DNA of 40,857 bases from Acidovorax facilis (GTDB lineage: Bacteria > Pseudomonadota > Gammaproteobacteria > Burkholderiales > Burkholderiaceae_C). The translations under genes and the position numbers were made by a program. The notes beneath the pieces are model-generated. The model was given only the letters and a program-made list of their open reading frames with translations. It was not told where the DNA came from and searched no databases. This document shows positions 7,564 to 16,223 of the stretch, piece by piece (positions within the stretch are counted from its first letter, which is position 1; the number at the start of each line of letters is the position of its first letter). The DNA lies in the NCBI RefSeq assembly GCF_023913775.1, contig NZ_JAMXAX010000039.1:1-40857 (forward strand). Reading direction: 5' to 3'.

Positions 7564-8928
7564 TCAATCCACCATCTCAAACCGCACGGCCACGGCCTCG
7601 CGCGGCACCAGGCACGACACCGTGCCCAGGCGCGGGCGCATGGCGGTGCGCACGCCACCACCGCCTGCGGGGCCGCAGGTGTAGAGCGCGGTCACCTCGC
7701 GCACCAGGCGCTGGGCGCTGGCATGGTCGCGGTGCTGCAGGGCCACGCGCAGGCGCACATCGCGGGTGTCACGGCTGTCGCTAGCGGGCGCATCCAGCCA
7801 GCGGCTGGTGTCGTCGCCAAAGATGCTGGTCACGCCGATCAGGTCGATGCGCAGCGGGCCCAGGCCCTGCAAGCGCTCGCGCAGCACCTCGCCCGCCAGC
7901 CGGGCACGGGCTTCGGCACGCGGGCCGGCGTAGGAGATTTCGCCCTCGGCAAACCAGCCCGATTCAAAACACACATTCACTTTGAGCGTGGCGGGCCGCG
8001 CATGGCCCTGCACACCCTCCAGCCGCACCGCGTCGGCGCCCACGGTGGTCACGCGGGCGGTGGTGATGTCGGCCACCACATCGGGCGTGAGGTACGCCGC
8101 CGGGTCGTGCAGCTCGTACAGCAGCTGCTCCTTCACCGTGCGCTCGGTGATGCAGCCGCCCGTGCCCGGGGGCTTGGTGATGGTGCAGTGGCCGTCGGCG
8201 TCGATCTCGGCGATGGGGTAGCCCAGTTGCGCCAGGCCTTGCACATCCTTGTAGCCAGGGTCGGCAAAGTAGCCGCCCGTAACCTGGGCGCCGCATTCCA
8301 GCAGATGCCCCGCCATGGTGGCGCGGGCCAGCCGGTCCCAGTCGTCCAGCGCCCAGCCGTAGTGCGCCAGCGCGGGGCCCAGCACCAGTGATGGGTCGGC
8401 CACACGGCCGCAGACCACGATGTCGGCGCCTTCGCGCAGCGCATCGGCAATGGCCTGCGCGCCGATGTAGGCGTTGGCGCTGACGATAGGCTCGGTGGGC
8501 ATGGCGCTGCCCAGCGCGCCCTGCAGCAGCGCGCGGTGTTCAGGGCCGCTCAGGTCGTCGCCCTGCAGCACGGCAATGCGCGGGCGGGCCAGGCCCAGCT
8601 CGGTCGCCAGGGCGTGGATGCGGCGCGCGGCGCCGTGCGGGTTGGCGGCGCCAAAGTTACTGACTATGCGCACGCCGTGCGCCAGGCACTGCGCCAGCAC
8701 GTGGCGCAGCAGGTCCACCAGCAGGGGTTCATAACCCGCATTGGGGTCTGTGCGGCGCGCCAGCTGGGCCAGTGCCAGTGTGCGCTCGGCCAGCGTCTCG
8801 AAGATGAGCACCGCAGGCTGGCCGCTGGCGATGAGCGCCTGCACCACAGGCAGCGCCGCGTCGGTGCGGTCGCCCGAGAAGCCGGCGGCGCAGCCCACCA
8901 GCAGGTTGGTTTTTTGGTCGTTCGGCAT
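7564..8928 (-). CDS. AtuA-family acyclic terpene utilisation-like protein
   Basis: Encodes 454 residues. The ATG at 8928 is preferred to an upstream in-frame start because the domain starts here and a GGAG lies about 11 bases upstream. The family (DUF1446) is recognised from VGCAAGFSGDRTDAALP, SNFGAANPHGAARRI, the NAYIGAQAIADAL...DIVVCGRVADPS block and GTGGCITERTVKEQLLYE. AtuA was named for acyclic terpene (citronellol/geraniol) catabolism in Pseudomonas, but most homologues elsewhere lack the other atu genes, and none are here. The operon therefore more likely handles another branched or carboxylic substrate delivered through the Bug protein. A divergent LysR is at 9035. Confidence 0.85.
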   Translation of the reverse strand: MPNDQKTNLLVGCAAGFSGDRTDAALPVVQALIASGQPAVLIFETLAERTLALAQLARRTDPNAGYEPLLVDLLRHVLAQCLAHGVRIVSNFGAANPHGAARRIHALATELGLARPRIAVLQGDDLSGPEHRALLQGALGSAMPTEPIVSANAYIGAQAIADALREGADIVVCGRVADPSLVLGPALAHYGWALDDWDRLARATMAGHLLECGAQVTGGYFADPGYKDVQGLAQLGYPIAEIDADGHCTITKPPGTGGCITERTVKEQLLYELHDPAAYLTPDVVADITTARVTTVGADAVRLEGVQGHARPATLKVNVCFESGWFAEGEISYAGPRAEARARLAGEVLRERLQGLGPLRIDLIGVTSIFGDDTSRWLDAPASDSRDTRDVRLRVALQHRDHASAQRLVREVTALYTCGPAGGGGVRTAMRPRLGTVSCLVPREAVAVRFEMVD

Positions 8929-9000
8929 CAATCCGTTGTCTCCTGCAGCCGACTGTAGGAACATCCCGGTATTCTGTGAAATCGATTGTTCTTATGAATC

Positions 9001-9017
9001 CATCTGAAACACAGATG
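9001..9017. promoter_or_regulatory. LysR-type T-N11-A box
   Basis: CATCTG-aaaca-CAGATG is a perfect inverted repeat fitting T-N11-A (T9003, A9015). It lies in the 106-base gap between the AtuA gene and the divergent LysR gene, 18 bases before the LysR start. It is a good candidate for the site where that regulator controls itself and the operon. Confidence 0.55.
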
Positions 9018-9034
9018 AATCAAATCACCCCCGA

Positions 9035-9928
9035 ATGAGCGACCCCCACCTTTCCAGTCGCCAGCTCGACGCCTTCCTCGCGTTGGCCGAGCAGCGCAGC
9101 TTCACACGCGCCGCCACGCTGTGCCACCTGTCGCAACCCGCGTTCAGCGCGCTGATCCGCGCCCTGGAGGACGACCTGGGCCTGCGGCTGTTCGACCGCA
9201 GCACGCGGCATGTCCATCTCACGCCCGAGGGCCAGAACTTTCTGGAATCGGCCCGCCGCATCCGGGCAGAAATCACCAACGCGCTGGCCGCCGTGCGCGA
9301 CACAGCCACCTTGCAGCGTGGGCGCGTGGCGGTGGCGCTGCTGCCGTCACTGGCCGCAGGCTGGCTGCCAGGCGTGCTGGCGCAGTACCGCGCGGCGCAC
9401 CCCGGCATCGAGATCGACATTGCCGATGTGCTGTCCGAGCCCTGCATCGACCGCGTGGCCAGCGGCCATGCCGACTTTGCGCTGGCCGCCATCCGCGCCG
9501 ACACGCCCGCGCTGCAGGCCGAGCCGTTTTGCAGCGACGACTTCTACCTGGTGTGCCCGGCTGACCACCCGCTGGCGCGCCGCCGCAAGCCCATCACCGC
9601 GCAGGACCTGGCTGCCTGGCCCTTCATCCACCTGGCGCGCACCAGCAGCGTGCGCCAGTACCTGGAGGCCGCCCTGCACCCGCAGGCCATGCACACGTTG
9701 ATGGAGGTGGAGCAGCTCGCCACGGTGATGGGCATGGTGCGCGCGGGCCTGGGCATCAGCGTGGTGCCTGCGCTCACGTTGTTCCACTTTGACCAGCCGG
9801 GGCTGGTCACGCGGCCGCTGTCGCTGCCGGGGCTTACGCGGCAGATCTACCTGGTGCGGCGGCGGGACGAAAGTCTGTCGGTGGCGGCGCAGGCGTTGTA
9901 TGGGCTCGTGATGGCGCAGCGGCCCTGA
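9035..9928 (+). CDS. LysR-family transcriptional regulator
   Basis: Encodes 297 residues. The helix-turn-helix is at about residues 7-66 (SRQLDAFLALAEQRSFTRAA...SQPAFSALIRALEDDLG). The effector domain begins near 95 (GRVAVALLPSLAAGWLP). LVCPADHPLARR and GLGISVVPAL are typical of the CynR/CbbR-like branch. It is divergent from the AtuA/AtuA-C/Bug operon and is its probable activator. Confidence 0.9.
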   Translation: MSDPHLSSRQLDAFLALAEQRSFTRAATLCHLSQPAFSALIRALEDDLGLRLFDRSTRHVHLTPEGQNFLESARRIRAEITNALAAVRDTATLQRGRVAVALLPSLAAGWLPGVLAQYRAAHPGIEIDIADVLSEPCIDRVASGHADFALAAIRADTPALQAEPFCSDDFYLVCPADHPLARRRKPITAQDLAAWPFIHLARTSSVRQYLEAALHPQAMHTLMEVEQLATVMGMVRAGLGISVVPALTLFHFDQPGLVTRPLSLPGLTRQIYLVRRRDESLSVAAQALYGLVMAQRP

Positions 9929-9943
9929 TTCGCAACGCAGGGC

Positions 9944-9996
9944 AGCTACTGAATTGATAGCTTTTAACGCTTATTGGATGAGCGCCTGAAGGCAAT
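9944..9996 (+). repeat. interspersed repeat, copy C
   Basis: Carries ctactgaattgatagctttta followed by the dyad cgcttattggatgagcgc and a gaaggc tail. It lies between the converging LysR gene (ends 9928) and the ATPase gene (ends 10044), so it may act as a bidirectional terminator. Confidence 0.7.
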
Positions 9997-10043
9997 CAGA
10001 GCCAAAAATCCACAGCCATCCATTCGCAAGCTCCATTCGTTGC

Positions 10044-12260
10044 TCAATCCGTGCTCTGGTCCCGCGCCAGCACCGTAAGCTCCTGGTGCAGCAGCAACTC
10101 CACCTCAGTCGGCTCGAACTGGTCCTGCAGCAGCGGGATGGCAAAGCGGTATTCGCCTGCCACATGTTTGCGCAGCACGTAGGCCAGCTGCAGGCGTGCC
10201 AGTGACTGGCGCAGGGCCTGCGCGTCGCCCGCGATGCCGTGGCTTTGCAACAGTTGGGCCAGGGTGACCAGGCTGGACTGCCCGGCCTGGGCTGTGTGGT
10301 AGACCACGATGCGGTCGAGGCGGCAGGCGGCTTCGTCGTGGCTCAGGCGGCCCCAGCCGGCCAGTGCGTCCTGCACGGCCTGCGAGGCCAGGGCCTGGTC
10401 GAGATGGCGCTTTTCGATCACGCGTTCGCCGGGCAACAGCGCCTCCAGGCATTCCTGGCACAGGATGGCGACCAGGTTGGCACGCTGGCCGCTGGCGTCG
10501 ATGAGACGATCCACCAGTTTTTCGTTGTCAAAGCCCAGGCGCAGCTTGCGCAGTGGCTCGGTGGCCAGTTCGCGGCAAGCGGCGCGCTCCAGGCCGCCAA
10601 TGGCCAGCACCTCGCCAAAGTTGCGCAGAGGGCTTTGGTAGTCGAGCACGGCCGTGGCATACAGGTCCCAAAAGCCCGCCAGCATGAACCAGCAGCGCCC
10701 CTCTTCGCTGAGCGCGCGCAGGGTGGACAGCTGCACGTAGCCGTTGGCCGATTCATCGCGGAAGAACAGGTCGGCCTCGTCGATCAGCAGCACCAGGCGC
10801 TTGCCCTGGTACTGTGCCTGCAGATGGTCCACGATGGCTTCGAGCGGGGTGTCGGCCGCCAGGCCAAACTGCAGCGCCATGCGCGGCGCCAGGCGGTGAT
10901 CGCGCAGCGAGACGTAATGGCACACAGTGTGCGGATGGCCCGCCATGCGGCGCTGCACGGCCTTGAGCAGGCTACTTTTGCCGAGCTGGCGCCCACCCAC
11001 CACCAGGTAGTTGGCGGGCTCGCGGTTGATGACACGCGCCAGCAGCTGGGCGCGGCCGAAGAAGGCGCCTTCGCGCGTGACGCCGCCGCGCGTCTGGTAC
11101 GGCGAGATGCGGGTGATGCGCAGTTGCGCGGCCAGTTGGCGCAGCAGCACTTGCAGCGCATCGCCGCCGATCAGCCATTCGGTCTGGCTGGCGCTGTCCA
11201 CCATCACATGCAGGTTGGCGCGGTCGCCGGCGTGGGCCTGCAGCAGCGGCCAGGGCGTGTCCATGCTGTGCTCACACAGGATCAGCAGCACGTCGCTGCC
11301 GGTCTGCACGGCGCGCAGTTGGCGCAGCACGGTGGCTTCGTCGATGCCGGGCGTGGGCACAAAGACCAGGCAGCGGTCCAGCGACACGGGCAGGTCGGGC
11401 GGGAACAGCCACTCAAACACCGCACCGGGCAGCGCCCAGTCGGTGCTGGGCTGGCAGCGGGCCGACACGCGCTCGGCCAGCGCGCGGGCCAGTGCCGGGG
11501 CGCGCTCGCCGCCCGTGGCCTGGGCGCAGGCCACGGCGCGGCGCCAGTCCACCATGCGAATGTCGGCAGCCAGCAGCGTGGGTTCCAGCCGCCGCAGCCA
11601 GCGCAGCAGCCGGTCGATCTGAGGCAGCCGCGCCAGCGGGGTGCGGCGCAGGCGCGCGGGCCGCAGCTGCCCGGCGCCGATCATGGGGTGGCGCACCACC
11701 CATACCACGGCGCCTGCGGCAAAGATCACGCCGCACCACAGGATGAGCGAGCGCACCCAGCCGAACGGGTCTGCGTCGGGTGCAGGTTTGGCGGGCTCGA
11801 AGTCGTCGGAGCTGCCTTCCAGGCAGTTGATGGGCAGGTAGCCCGGTGGAATGGGTGGGTTGCCGGGGCGGCACGTCCAGGTGTGGGTGCCGGGTTTGAG
11901 CTCCACCACCACCTGCGTGCCTGCCAGTTTGCCCAGCTCGGGGTTGTGGGCGATGTCGGCCTGCAGCACGTTGGGGCGCGGAGACGTTACGCGCAGCTGC
12001 GGGTTGGCAATGCGCGGTGCGTATTGGTGGATGTCCTTGGGCCAGCCATCCAGCTCGTTGCGCGCCTCGATCATGGCAATGCGCCACTGCACCAGCTCGC
12101 CCCACACCGGGCCAACATTGACCGACGCCAGGAACGAGCCCCGCGTGACCGGGTTGAGCTGCGGCGTGAACAGCGCGCTGGCCACGAACAGCGTGACCAC
12201 CGCAATGACCACGGCACGCACCACGGCCCTGGAGAAAAAGGGGCTCAAGCGTTCGAGCAT
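10044..12260 (-). CDS. membrane-anchored STAND-like ATPase with a pilin-like extracytoplasmic domain
   Basis: Encodes 738 residues from the ATG at 12260, which overlaps the previous stop by 16 bases. Membrane helices lie at about 12-30 and 169-189. The segment between them is probably periplasmic. It contains a helix ending in DGWP (71-74), LAGTQVVVELKPGTHTWTC (C130) and IPPGYLPINC (C146), matching the W-x-C...YLP..C ending of type IV pilins, where those cysteines form a disulfide. The cytoplasmic part has a Rossmann-like stretch (about 290-380), a STAND/AAA entry (GAFFGRAQLL, 398-407), Walker A GGRQLGKSS (422-430), Walker B VLLIDEAD (490-497) and a winged-helix-like C-terminus (640-710). The function is unknown; a signal-sensing switch is inferred. 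Confidence 0.75.
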   Translation of the reverse strand: MLERLSPFFSRAVVRAVVIAVVTLFVASALFTPQLNPVTRGSFLASVNVGPVWGELVQWRIAMIEARNELDGWPKDIHQYAPRIANPQLRVTSPRPNVLQADIAHNPELGKLAGTQVVVELKPGTHTWTCRPGNPPIPPGYLPINCLEGSSDDFEPAKPAPDADPFGWVRSLILWCGVIFAAGAVVWVVRHPMIGAGQLRPARLRRTPLARLPQIDRLLRWLRRLEPTLLAADIRMVDWRRAVACAQATGGERAPALARALAERVSARCQPSTDWALPGAVFEWLFPPDLPVSLDRCLVFVPTPGIDEATVLRQLRAVQTGSDVLLILCEHSMDTPWPLLQAHAGDRANLHVMVDSASQTEWLIGGDALQVLLRQLAAQLRITRISPYQTRGGVTREGAFFGRAQLLARVINREPANYLVVGGRQLGKSSLLKAVQRRMAGHPHTVCHYVSLRDHRLAPRMALQFGLAADTPLEAIVDHLQAQYQGKRLVLLIDEADLFFRDESANGYVQLSTLRALSEEGRCWFMLAGFWDLYATAVLDYQSPLRNFGEVLAIGGLERAACRELATEPLRKLRLGFDNEKLVDRLIDASGQRANLVAILCQECLEALLPGERVIEKRHLDQALASQAVQDALAGWGRLSHDEAACRLDRIVVYHTAQAGQSSLVTLAQLLQSHGIAGDAQALRQSLARLQLAYVLRKHVAGEYRFAIPLLQDQFEPTEVELLLHQELTVLARDQSTD

Positions 12261-13465
12261 GCGTCCAGCACCATCAAGCCCGCATCGCGGATGGTGGCGC
12301 AGCGCCAGTGCAGCCGCGCCGCATCGCCCGTGCCGCGCACGTGGATGAGGTTGCCCCAGAACAGGCCGCGCAGTTCGTCGTCCTGCAGGTAGGGCCGTGC
12401 ACGGCCCAGGTCGTCGGCCTGCAGCAGCTGCTGCAAGCGCGTGCGCGTGGCGGGCGCCTGGGCCAGCGGCAAAAAGGTTTGCCACAGGCGCGGGCTGCTG
12501 GTCAGGTGGGTGCGCAACGCAGCAGACGATGCATGACCATCACCCACCCCTTGGTCTACCAGCCACTGCAACCCTTCTTCAAACAACGCGGGATGGCCGC
12601 CGCTGAGCGCCTGCAAGTCGGCCACCACGGGTTCGGTCCAGGAGTGCTCTGGCCAGCGGTGGCGGGCCAGTTGCGTGAGGTCGTCCAGCGACGGGTCGGG
12701 CCAGTGGTGGACCTGTGCGATGTTGAGCAGCGAGAGATCGCCACTGCGGTACTTGAGGTCGGCCAGCGCCTCGCCGCCACACAGAAGCAGGTGCAGGCGG
12801 CCGCTGTGCATCTCGCTCAGGCTGCGCAAGATGCCCGCCAGGGTTTCGCGCAGTGCGGGCGTTCCCTGCTCAAAGCGGCTGACCAGGCAGAAGATGCGCT
12901 CGCCCGCCAGCAGGCGGCGCTCCAGCGCGGATTCAAACTCGTAGTCCGACGCCACATCGCCCAGGCCACATTGGCGGCCGATGGCGGCGAAGTATTCGGC
13001 GGGCACGGTGCTCACGCTGTAGGGCGGCTGGATGTGCAGCACCGAGCCTTCGGCATACTGCGCGCGGGCACGCTGCAGCAGCTCGTGCCGAAACGGCGGC
13101 TGCCCCCAGTGCGCGGGCGACAGCAGCAGTGAGATGGGGTAGGGCACGGCCTGCGCCAGCTGGGCGAACACTTTGTCCTGAAACGCGGCAAACGGCTGCG
13201 CGCCGGTGGATTCGGCCTGCAGGGGAAATTCTGGCGCAAACCCTGCTGCGCTGAGCAGGCGGTTGGCCTCGCTCTCGGTCAGGCGCAGGTAGCGGGTGCA
13301 GGCCACCAGCTTGTCGCGCGAGCGCGGGTTGGGCACCGACACGCCGTTGCGCCAGTTGTTCACCGCCTCGCGACTCAGGCCGATTTCGGTGGCCACGCCC
13401 GAGGCGCTGGCACGGATGCGGCGCATGTAGATCGACAAGAGATCGGCGAAGGAATCGGGGGACAT
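12245..13465 (-). CDS. XRE-HTH protein with a degenerate STAND-like domain
   Basis: Encodes 406 residues from the ATG at 13465; a GTG at 13495 is equally possible, as neither has a clear ribosome site. Residues about 5-65 form an XRE helix-turn-helix (GVATEIGLSREAVNNWRNG). The rest follows an AAA/STAND outline: a strand-loop at the P-loop position (SLLLSPAHWGQPPFRHE, lacking GK[ST]), a Walker B-like strand (LHLLLCGGE) and a GGHPALFEEGLQWL block of the type seen after the ATPase core in AAA-like proteins. Without a P-loop it probably does not hydrolyse ATP. The 16-base overlap with the next gene implies translational coupling and a shared complex or pathway. Confidence 0.65.
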   Translation of the reverse strand: MSPDSFADLLSIYMRRIRASASGVATEIGLSREAVNNWRNGVSVPNPRSRDKLVACTRYLRLTESEANRLLSAAGFAPEFPLQAESTGAQPFAAFQDKVFAQLAQAVPYPISLLLSPAHWGQPPFRHELLQRARAQYAEGSVLHIQPPYSVSTVPAEYFAAIGRQCGLGDVASDYEFESALERRLLAGERIFCLVSRFEQGTPALRETLAGILRSLSEMHSGRLHLLLCGGEALADLKYRSGDLSLLNIAQVHHWPDPSLDDLTQLARHRWPEHSWTEPVVADLQALSGGHPALFEEGLQWLVDQGVGDGHASSAALRTHLTSSPRLWQTFLPLAQAPATRTRLQQLLQADDLGRARPYLQDDELRGLFWGNLIHVRGTGDAARLHWRCATIRDAGLMVLDACSNA

Positions 13466-13601
13466 GGGCGATGCGGCGGTGGCAAGGATGGGCACGCTGG
13501 AACAAAAAGGGACCCGTGCTGCAAATAATCGGCAGGTGGCTGGCGGGCATTGTCATCGGTGCCGAACCACCCGGACGCAAGGTATCGGCATTGCCGATGC
13601 G

Positions 13602-14063
13602 TTAGAGCAACGGCTGCACCATGGGCCAGGCCTTGAAGCAGGCCAGGCCACAGGCCGTGAGGACCGGGCTGTACAGCACGATGGCGCCGACTACCGACAT
13701 CAGCCATCCTGGCTCCTCGTAATCATCGGCCTCGGCTGTCTGGCCCTCCTTCAAAGGCTCCTTGCTGCCGCCCCCCTCTTCACCCTCGCCCGAATCCCCC
13801 GTCATCTCCTGCACCAGCATTACGGCCACCACCAGCAGCGAGATGGCCAGCAGCGCCAGGTAGCCGTATTGCAGCGCGGGCTGCGTGAGCGGATAGAAAT
13901 AGCCCGCCAGCAGCGCGGCCGGGGCCAGAAAGAACACGTGCATCATGAGCCGGTACCAGGGAAAACCGTCCACTGGCCTTTCCAGCGCCCCCATGACCAT
14001 GCGGTAGGTCAGCGCCCCCAGCACAAAGATCACCCCACCCCACCATTCGATTTGCGTCAGCAT
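13602..14063 (-). CDS. membrane protein, unknown function
   Basis: Encodes 153 residues with about four membrane segments: near residues 7-25, 40-57, 65-84 and 122-142. An acidic, glycine-rich cytoplasmic or periplasmic loop (about 88-117) separates the third and fourth. It begins 20 bases after the gene 14084-14956 and lies 136 bases upstream of the XRE/STAND gene, so it belongs to the same likely operon. I do not recognise the family. Confidence 0.65.
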   Translation of the reverse strand: MLTQIEWWGGVIFVLGALTYRMVMGALERPVDGFPWYRLMMHVFFLAPAALLAGYFYPLTQPALQYGYLALLAISLLVVAVMLVQEMTGDSGEGEEGGGSKEPLKEGQTAEADDYEEPGWLMSVVGAIVLYSPVLTACGLACFKAWPMVQPLL

Positions 14064-14083
14064 GTTGTTGTCCTGAAATTCAC

Positions 14084-14956
14084 TTACTGGGGGGCCATCA
14101 CCGTGGCGGGGCCATCGTCGCCAGGCTTGTCGGCGTCATCGCCGCCGTCGTCCCCGCGCAGCTCCTTGTGTTCAGTGACCATGTTGTACAGCGGCAGCGC
14201 CACGGCCAGAAGCAGCCCCAGGCCCATCCACAGCCAAAAGCCTTTGAACAGCAACACGGTGACCACCGTGAATGCCACCGCATGCACCAGCCCCTTGAGC
14301 CCGGCGCGCAGCAGCAGCACGGCAATGAGGCCTTGCATGGGCGATTTGCCGCTCTTGCCCATGGCCTGCGCCATTTCCACGAAGGCCTCGGCCGCCTCCC
14401 GGGCCTCGCGCATGCGCTTTTCTTCCTGCTGGCGCAGCTTGGCCACGGCAAGGGGCTTGGCCGGGTCTTTGGAGCAGGCGTAGGGGTCATCGGCCTCACC
14501 ACCCTCCTCGCCGCCGTTGCCCTGCCCTTCGCCACCATGCTGCGCAGGCTCTACCACTGCGCGCCACTGCGGGTTGGCGTCCATGAATGCCTTGCGCGAC
14601 ACCCACTGGCCCCGGTCGAAGTGCATGCGCTCGGTTTCCCCCACCTGGTCGTAGAAGATCTCCAGCACTGCAGCCCGCAGGCCCTGGTCAAACAGGGCTT
14701 CGAGCTGGCGCAGCGGTGGTGGGTCGCTCGTACCCGTGTCGAACTGGAGCAGAAGGTGCGTGGAAGCGGCAGATGCCGACGCATTGAACCATTGCGCATC
14801 CCACAGGGACTCCAGACTGGAGGCCCCCAGCTTGTCCACCCAGCGTTGGGCCTGTTCCGTGTTGTCTGAGCACAGGTATTGGTACGTGAGCTGTGCGAGC
14901 TTCAGCTTGATCGGGTCTTCGAAAAACAGTTGCAAGGTCAGGGTGTTTTGCGACAT
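14084..14956 (-). CDS. membrane protein with a soluble N-terminal domain, unknown function
   Basis: Encodes 290 residues. Residues 1-140 form a soluble domain containing alternating strands and helices (LTLQLFFEDPIKLKLAQLTY; LEALFDQGLRAAVLEIFYDQ). Next come a glycine/glutamate-rich linker (about 141-165), a charged helix (171-200) and a pair of membrane helices (about 213-235 and 238-262). The tail is highly acidic. It is the first gene of the four-gene minus-strand cassette that ends at 10044. No family is recognised. A role as a membrane partner or sensor in the cassette is inferred. Confidence 0.65.
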   Translation of the reverse strand: MSQNTLTLQLFFEDPIKLKLAQLTYQYLCSDNTEQAQRWVDKLGASSLESLWDAQWFNASASAASTHLLLQFDTGTSDPPPLRQLEALFDQGLRAAVLEIFYDQVGETERMHFDRGQWVSRKAFMDANPQWRAVVEPAQHGGEGQGNGGEEGGEADDPYACSKDPAKPLAVAKLRQQEEKRMREAREAAEAFVEMAQAMGKSGKSPMQGLIAVLLLRAGLKGLVHAVAFTVVTVLLFKGFWLWMGLGLLLAVALPLYNMVTEHKELRGDDGGDDADKPGDDGPATVMAPQ

Positions 14957-15177
14957 GGGAAACGCTGTTCACAGCGGTAGGCATTGCGATGGATTGGGAT
15001 TGTGTGGACGAGGCCCGCGCATGTCCCCTGCGGGCTTGTCCATGCCGGGGCGGCGCGAGGTTGACAAAACGTCCACCGGCACGGGTCGCCAAGGCGCTGA
15101 TTGTCACAAAACGTTCATGCATACTGGCCGACCCGCGCGCAGAACGCGCTTTCACCACAATTGGAGGGAAAACAACG

Positions 15178-16161
15178 ATGCGATTCGATACCCGCTTTTT
15201 TGCACTGCTGTCTGGCACCGCGCTGATGCTGGGCCCGGTAGCTGCGCAGACCGACCGGGCCGCGCCTGCCCGCGCCGCCGCAGCCACCCCGGCCGCCACG
15301 AGCTTCGCAGGCAGCCCACGCGAGAAACTGGTGGTGGCCATGCCCAAGACCTATGCCAAAAGCGAAACCATGCTGCTGTGGGGCGACTACTTCAACCACC
15401 TGGCGCGCTGCGGCAACATTGATCTGCAGAATCTGCAAGGCGAATCGCTGGAGAAGAGCACCAACATCGATGTGCTGGGCGAAAAGGAGCTGATCGACAG
15501 CCTCCTCAGCGGCAAGGCACAGCTGGCGCAGGTCAACCCCGGCCTGGTGCCCCAATTGGTGGGCGCTGGCCAGCCTGCCCCGTTTGGTGTGCCCGGCAAC
15601 AAGGCCAGCGGCAAACGCAATTCCTACACGCTGATCCTGATCTCGCGCGTGGACAGCCCTTTCACCAAGCCGCAGGATCTGGTGGGCAAGAAGATTGCCC
15701 ACTCCACACCCACCTCCAACTCCGGCAACCTGGCGCCGCGCGCGCTGTTCCCGGCCATCGGGCTGGTGCCGGACCAGAACTACGAGGTGGTGTTCTCCAA
15801 CGGCCACGAGCGCTCGGTCACAGGCGTGATGCACGGCTTCTACCCCGCCGCAGCCGTGGCCAGCGATTTGTACCAACGCATGGTGGTCAAGGGCGATGTG
15901 AAGGGCTCCAGCATCCGCACGCTGTGGGAGAGCCCGCCCTTCATGACCGAGACCTGGACGCTGGGCAAGGACGTATCGCCCGAGCTGCAGGCCCGCGTGA
16001 AGAAGTGCTCGTACAGCTACAGCTTTTCGCCCAAGCTGCGCCAGCTGCTGCCAGGCAATGACACCTTTTTGCCCATCAATTTCGAGCGCGACTTCGCGAC
16101 GGTGATGGAGGTCTACACCGAGACGCAGAAGGCGCAGGCTGCCAAGGCTGCCGCCAAATAA
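15178..16161 (+). CDS. PhnD-like periplasmic substrate-binding protein
   Basis: Encodes 327 residues. The ATG at 15178 has a strong GGAGGG about 11 bases upstream and opens a signal peptide (cleavage after VAA, near residue 22). The PhnD fold is recognised from SRVDSPFTKPQDLVGKKIA followed by STPTSNSGNLAPRALF, VFSNGHERSVTGVMHG and ESPPFMTETWTL. These proteins are the receptors of phosphonate/phosphite ABC transporters, but no permease or ATPase gene is adjacent. It may be an orphan receptor or bind another oxyanion or organic anion. The C-terminus ends in an Ala/Lys-rich tail. Confidence 0.82.
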   Translation: MRFDTRFFALLSGTALMLGPVAAQTDRAAPARAAAATPAATSFAGSPREKLVVAMPKTYAKSETMLLWGDYFNHLARCGNIDLQNLQGESLEKSTNIDVLGEKELIDSLLSGKAQLAQVNPGLVPQLVGAGQPAPFGVPGNKASGKRNSYTLILISRVDSPFTKPQDLVGKKIAHSTPTSNSGNLAPRALFPAIGLVPDQNYEVVFSNGHERSVTGVMHGFYPAAAVASDLYQRMVVKGDVKGSSIRTLWESPPFMTETWTLGKDVSPELQARVKKCSYSYSFSPKLRQLLPGNDTFLPINFERDFATVMEVYTETQKAQAAKAAAK

Positions 16162-16191
16162 GTCCCGGTGTCAAAAGCGTCTATCGCCGCC

Positions 16192-16218
16192 CCCGCAAGC
16201 CGGACTCTGGTTTGCGGG
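16192..16218 (+). terminator. hairpin after the PhnD-like gene
   Basis: CCCGCAAGCC and GGTTTGCGGG pair into a 10-bp stem with one G-U pair and a 7-base loop, starting 30 bases after the stop. No T tract follows, so intrinsic termination is uncertain; RNA 3'-end protection is another possibility. Confidence 0.45.
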
Positions 16219-16223
16219 CTCAG

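Noticed and set aside
10239..12392. Long plus-strand frame opposite the ATPase gene
   Set aside because: Its composition is typical of antisense to GC-rich coding DNA, and the minus-strand protein has clear Walker motifs.
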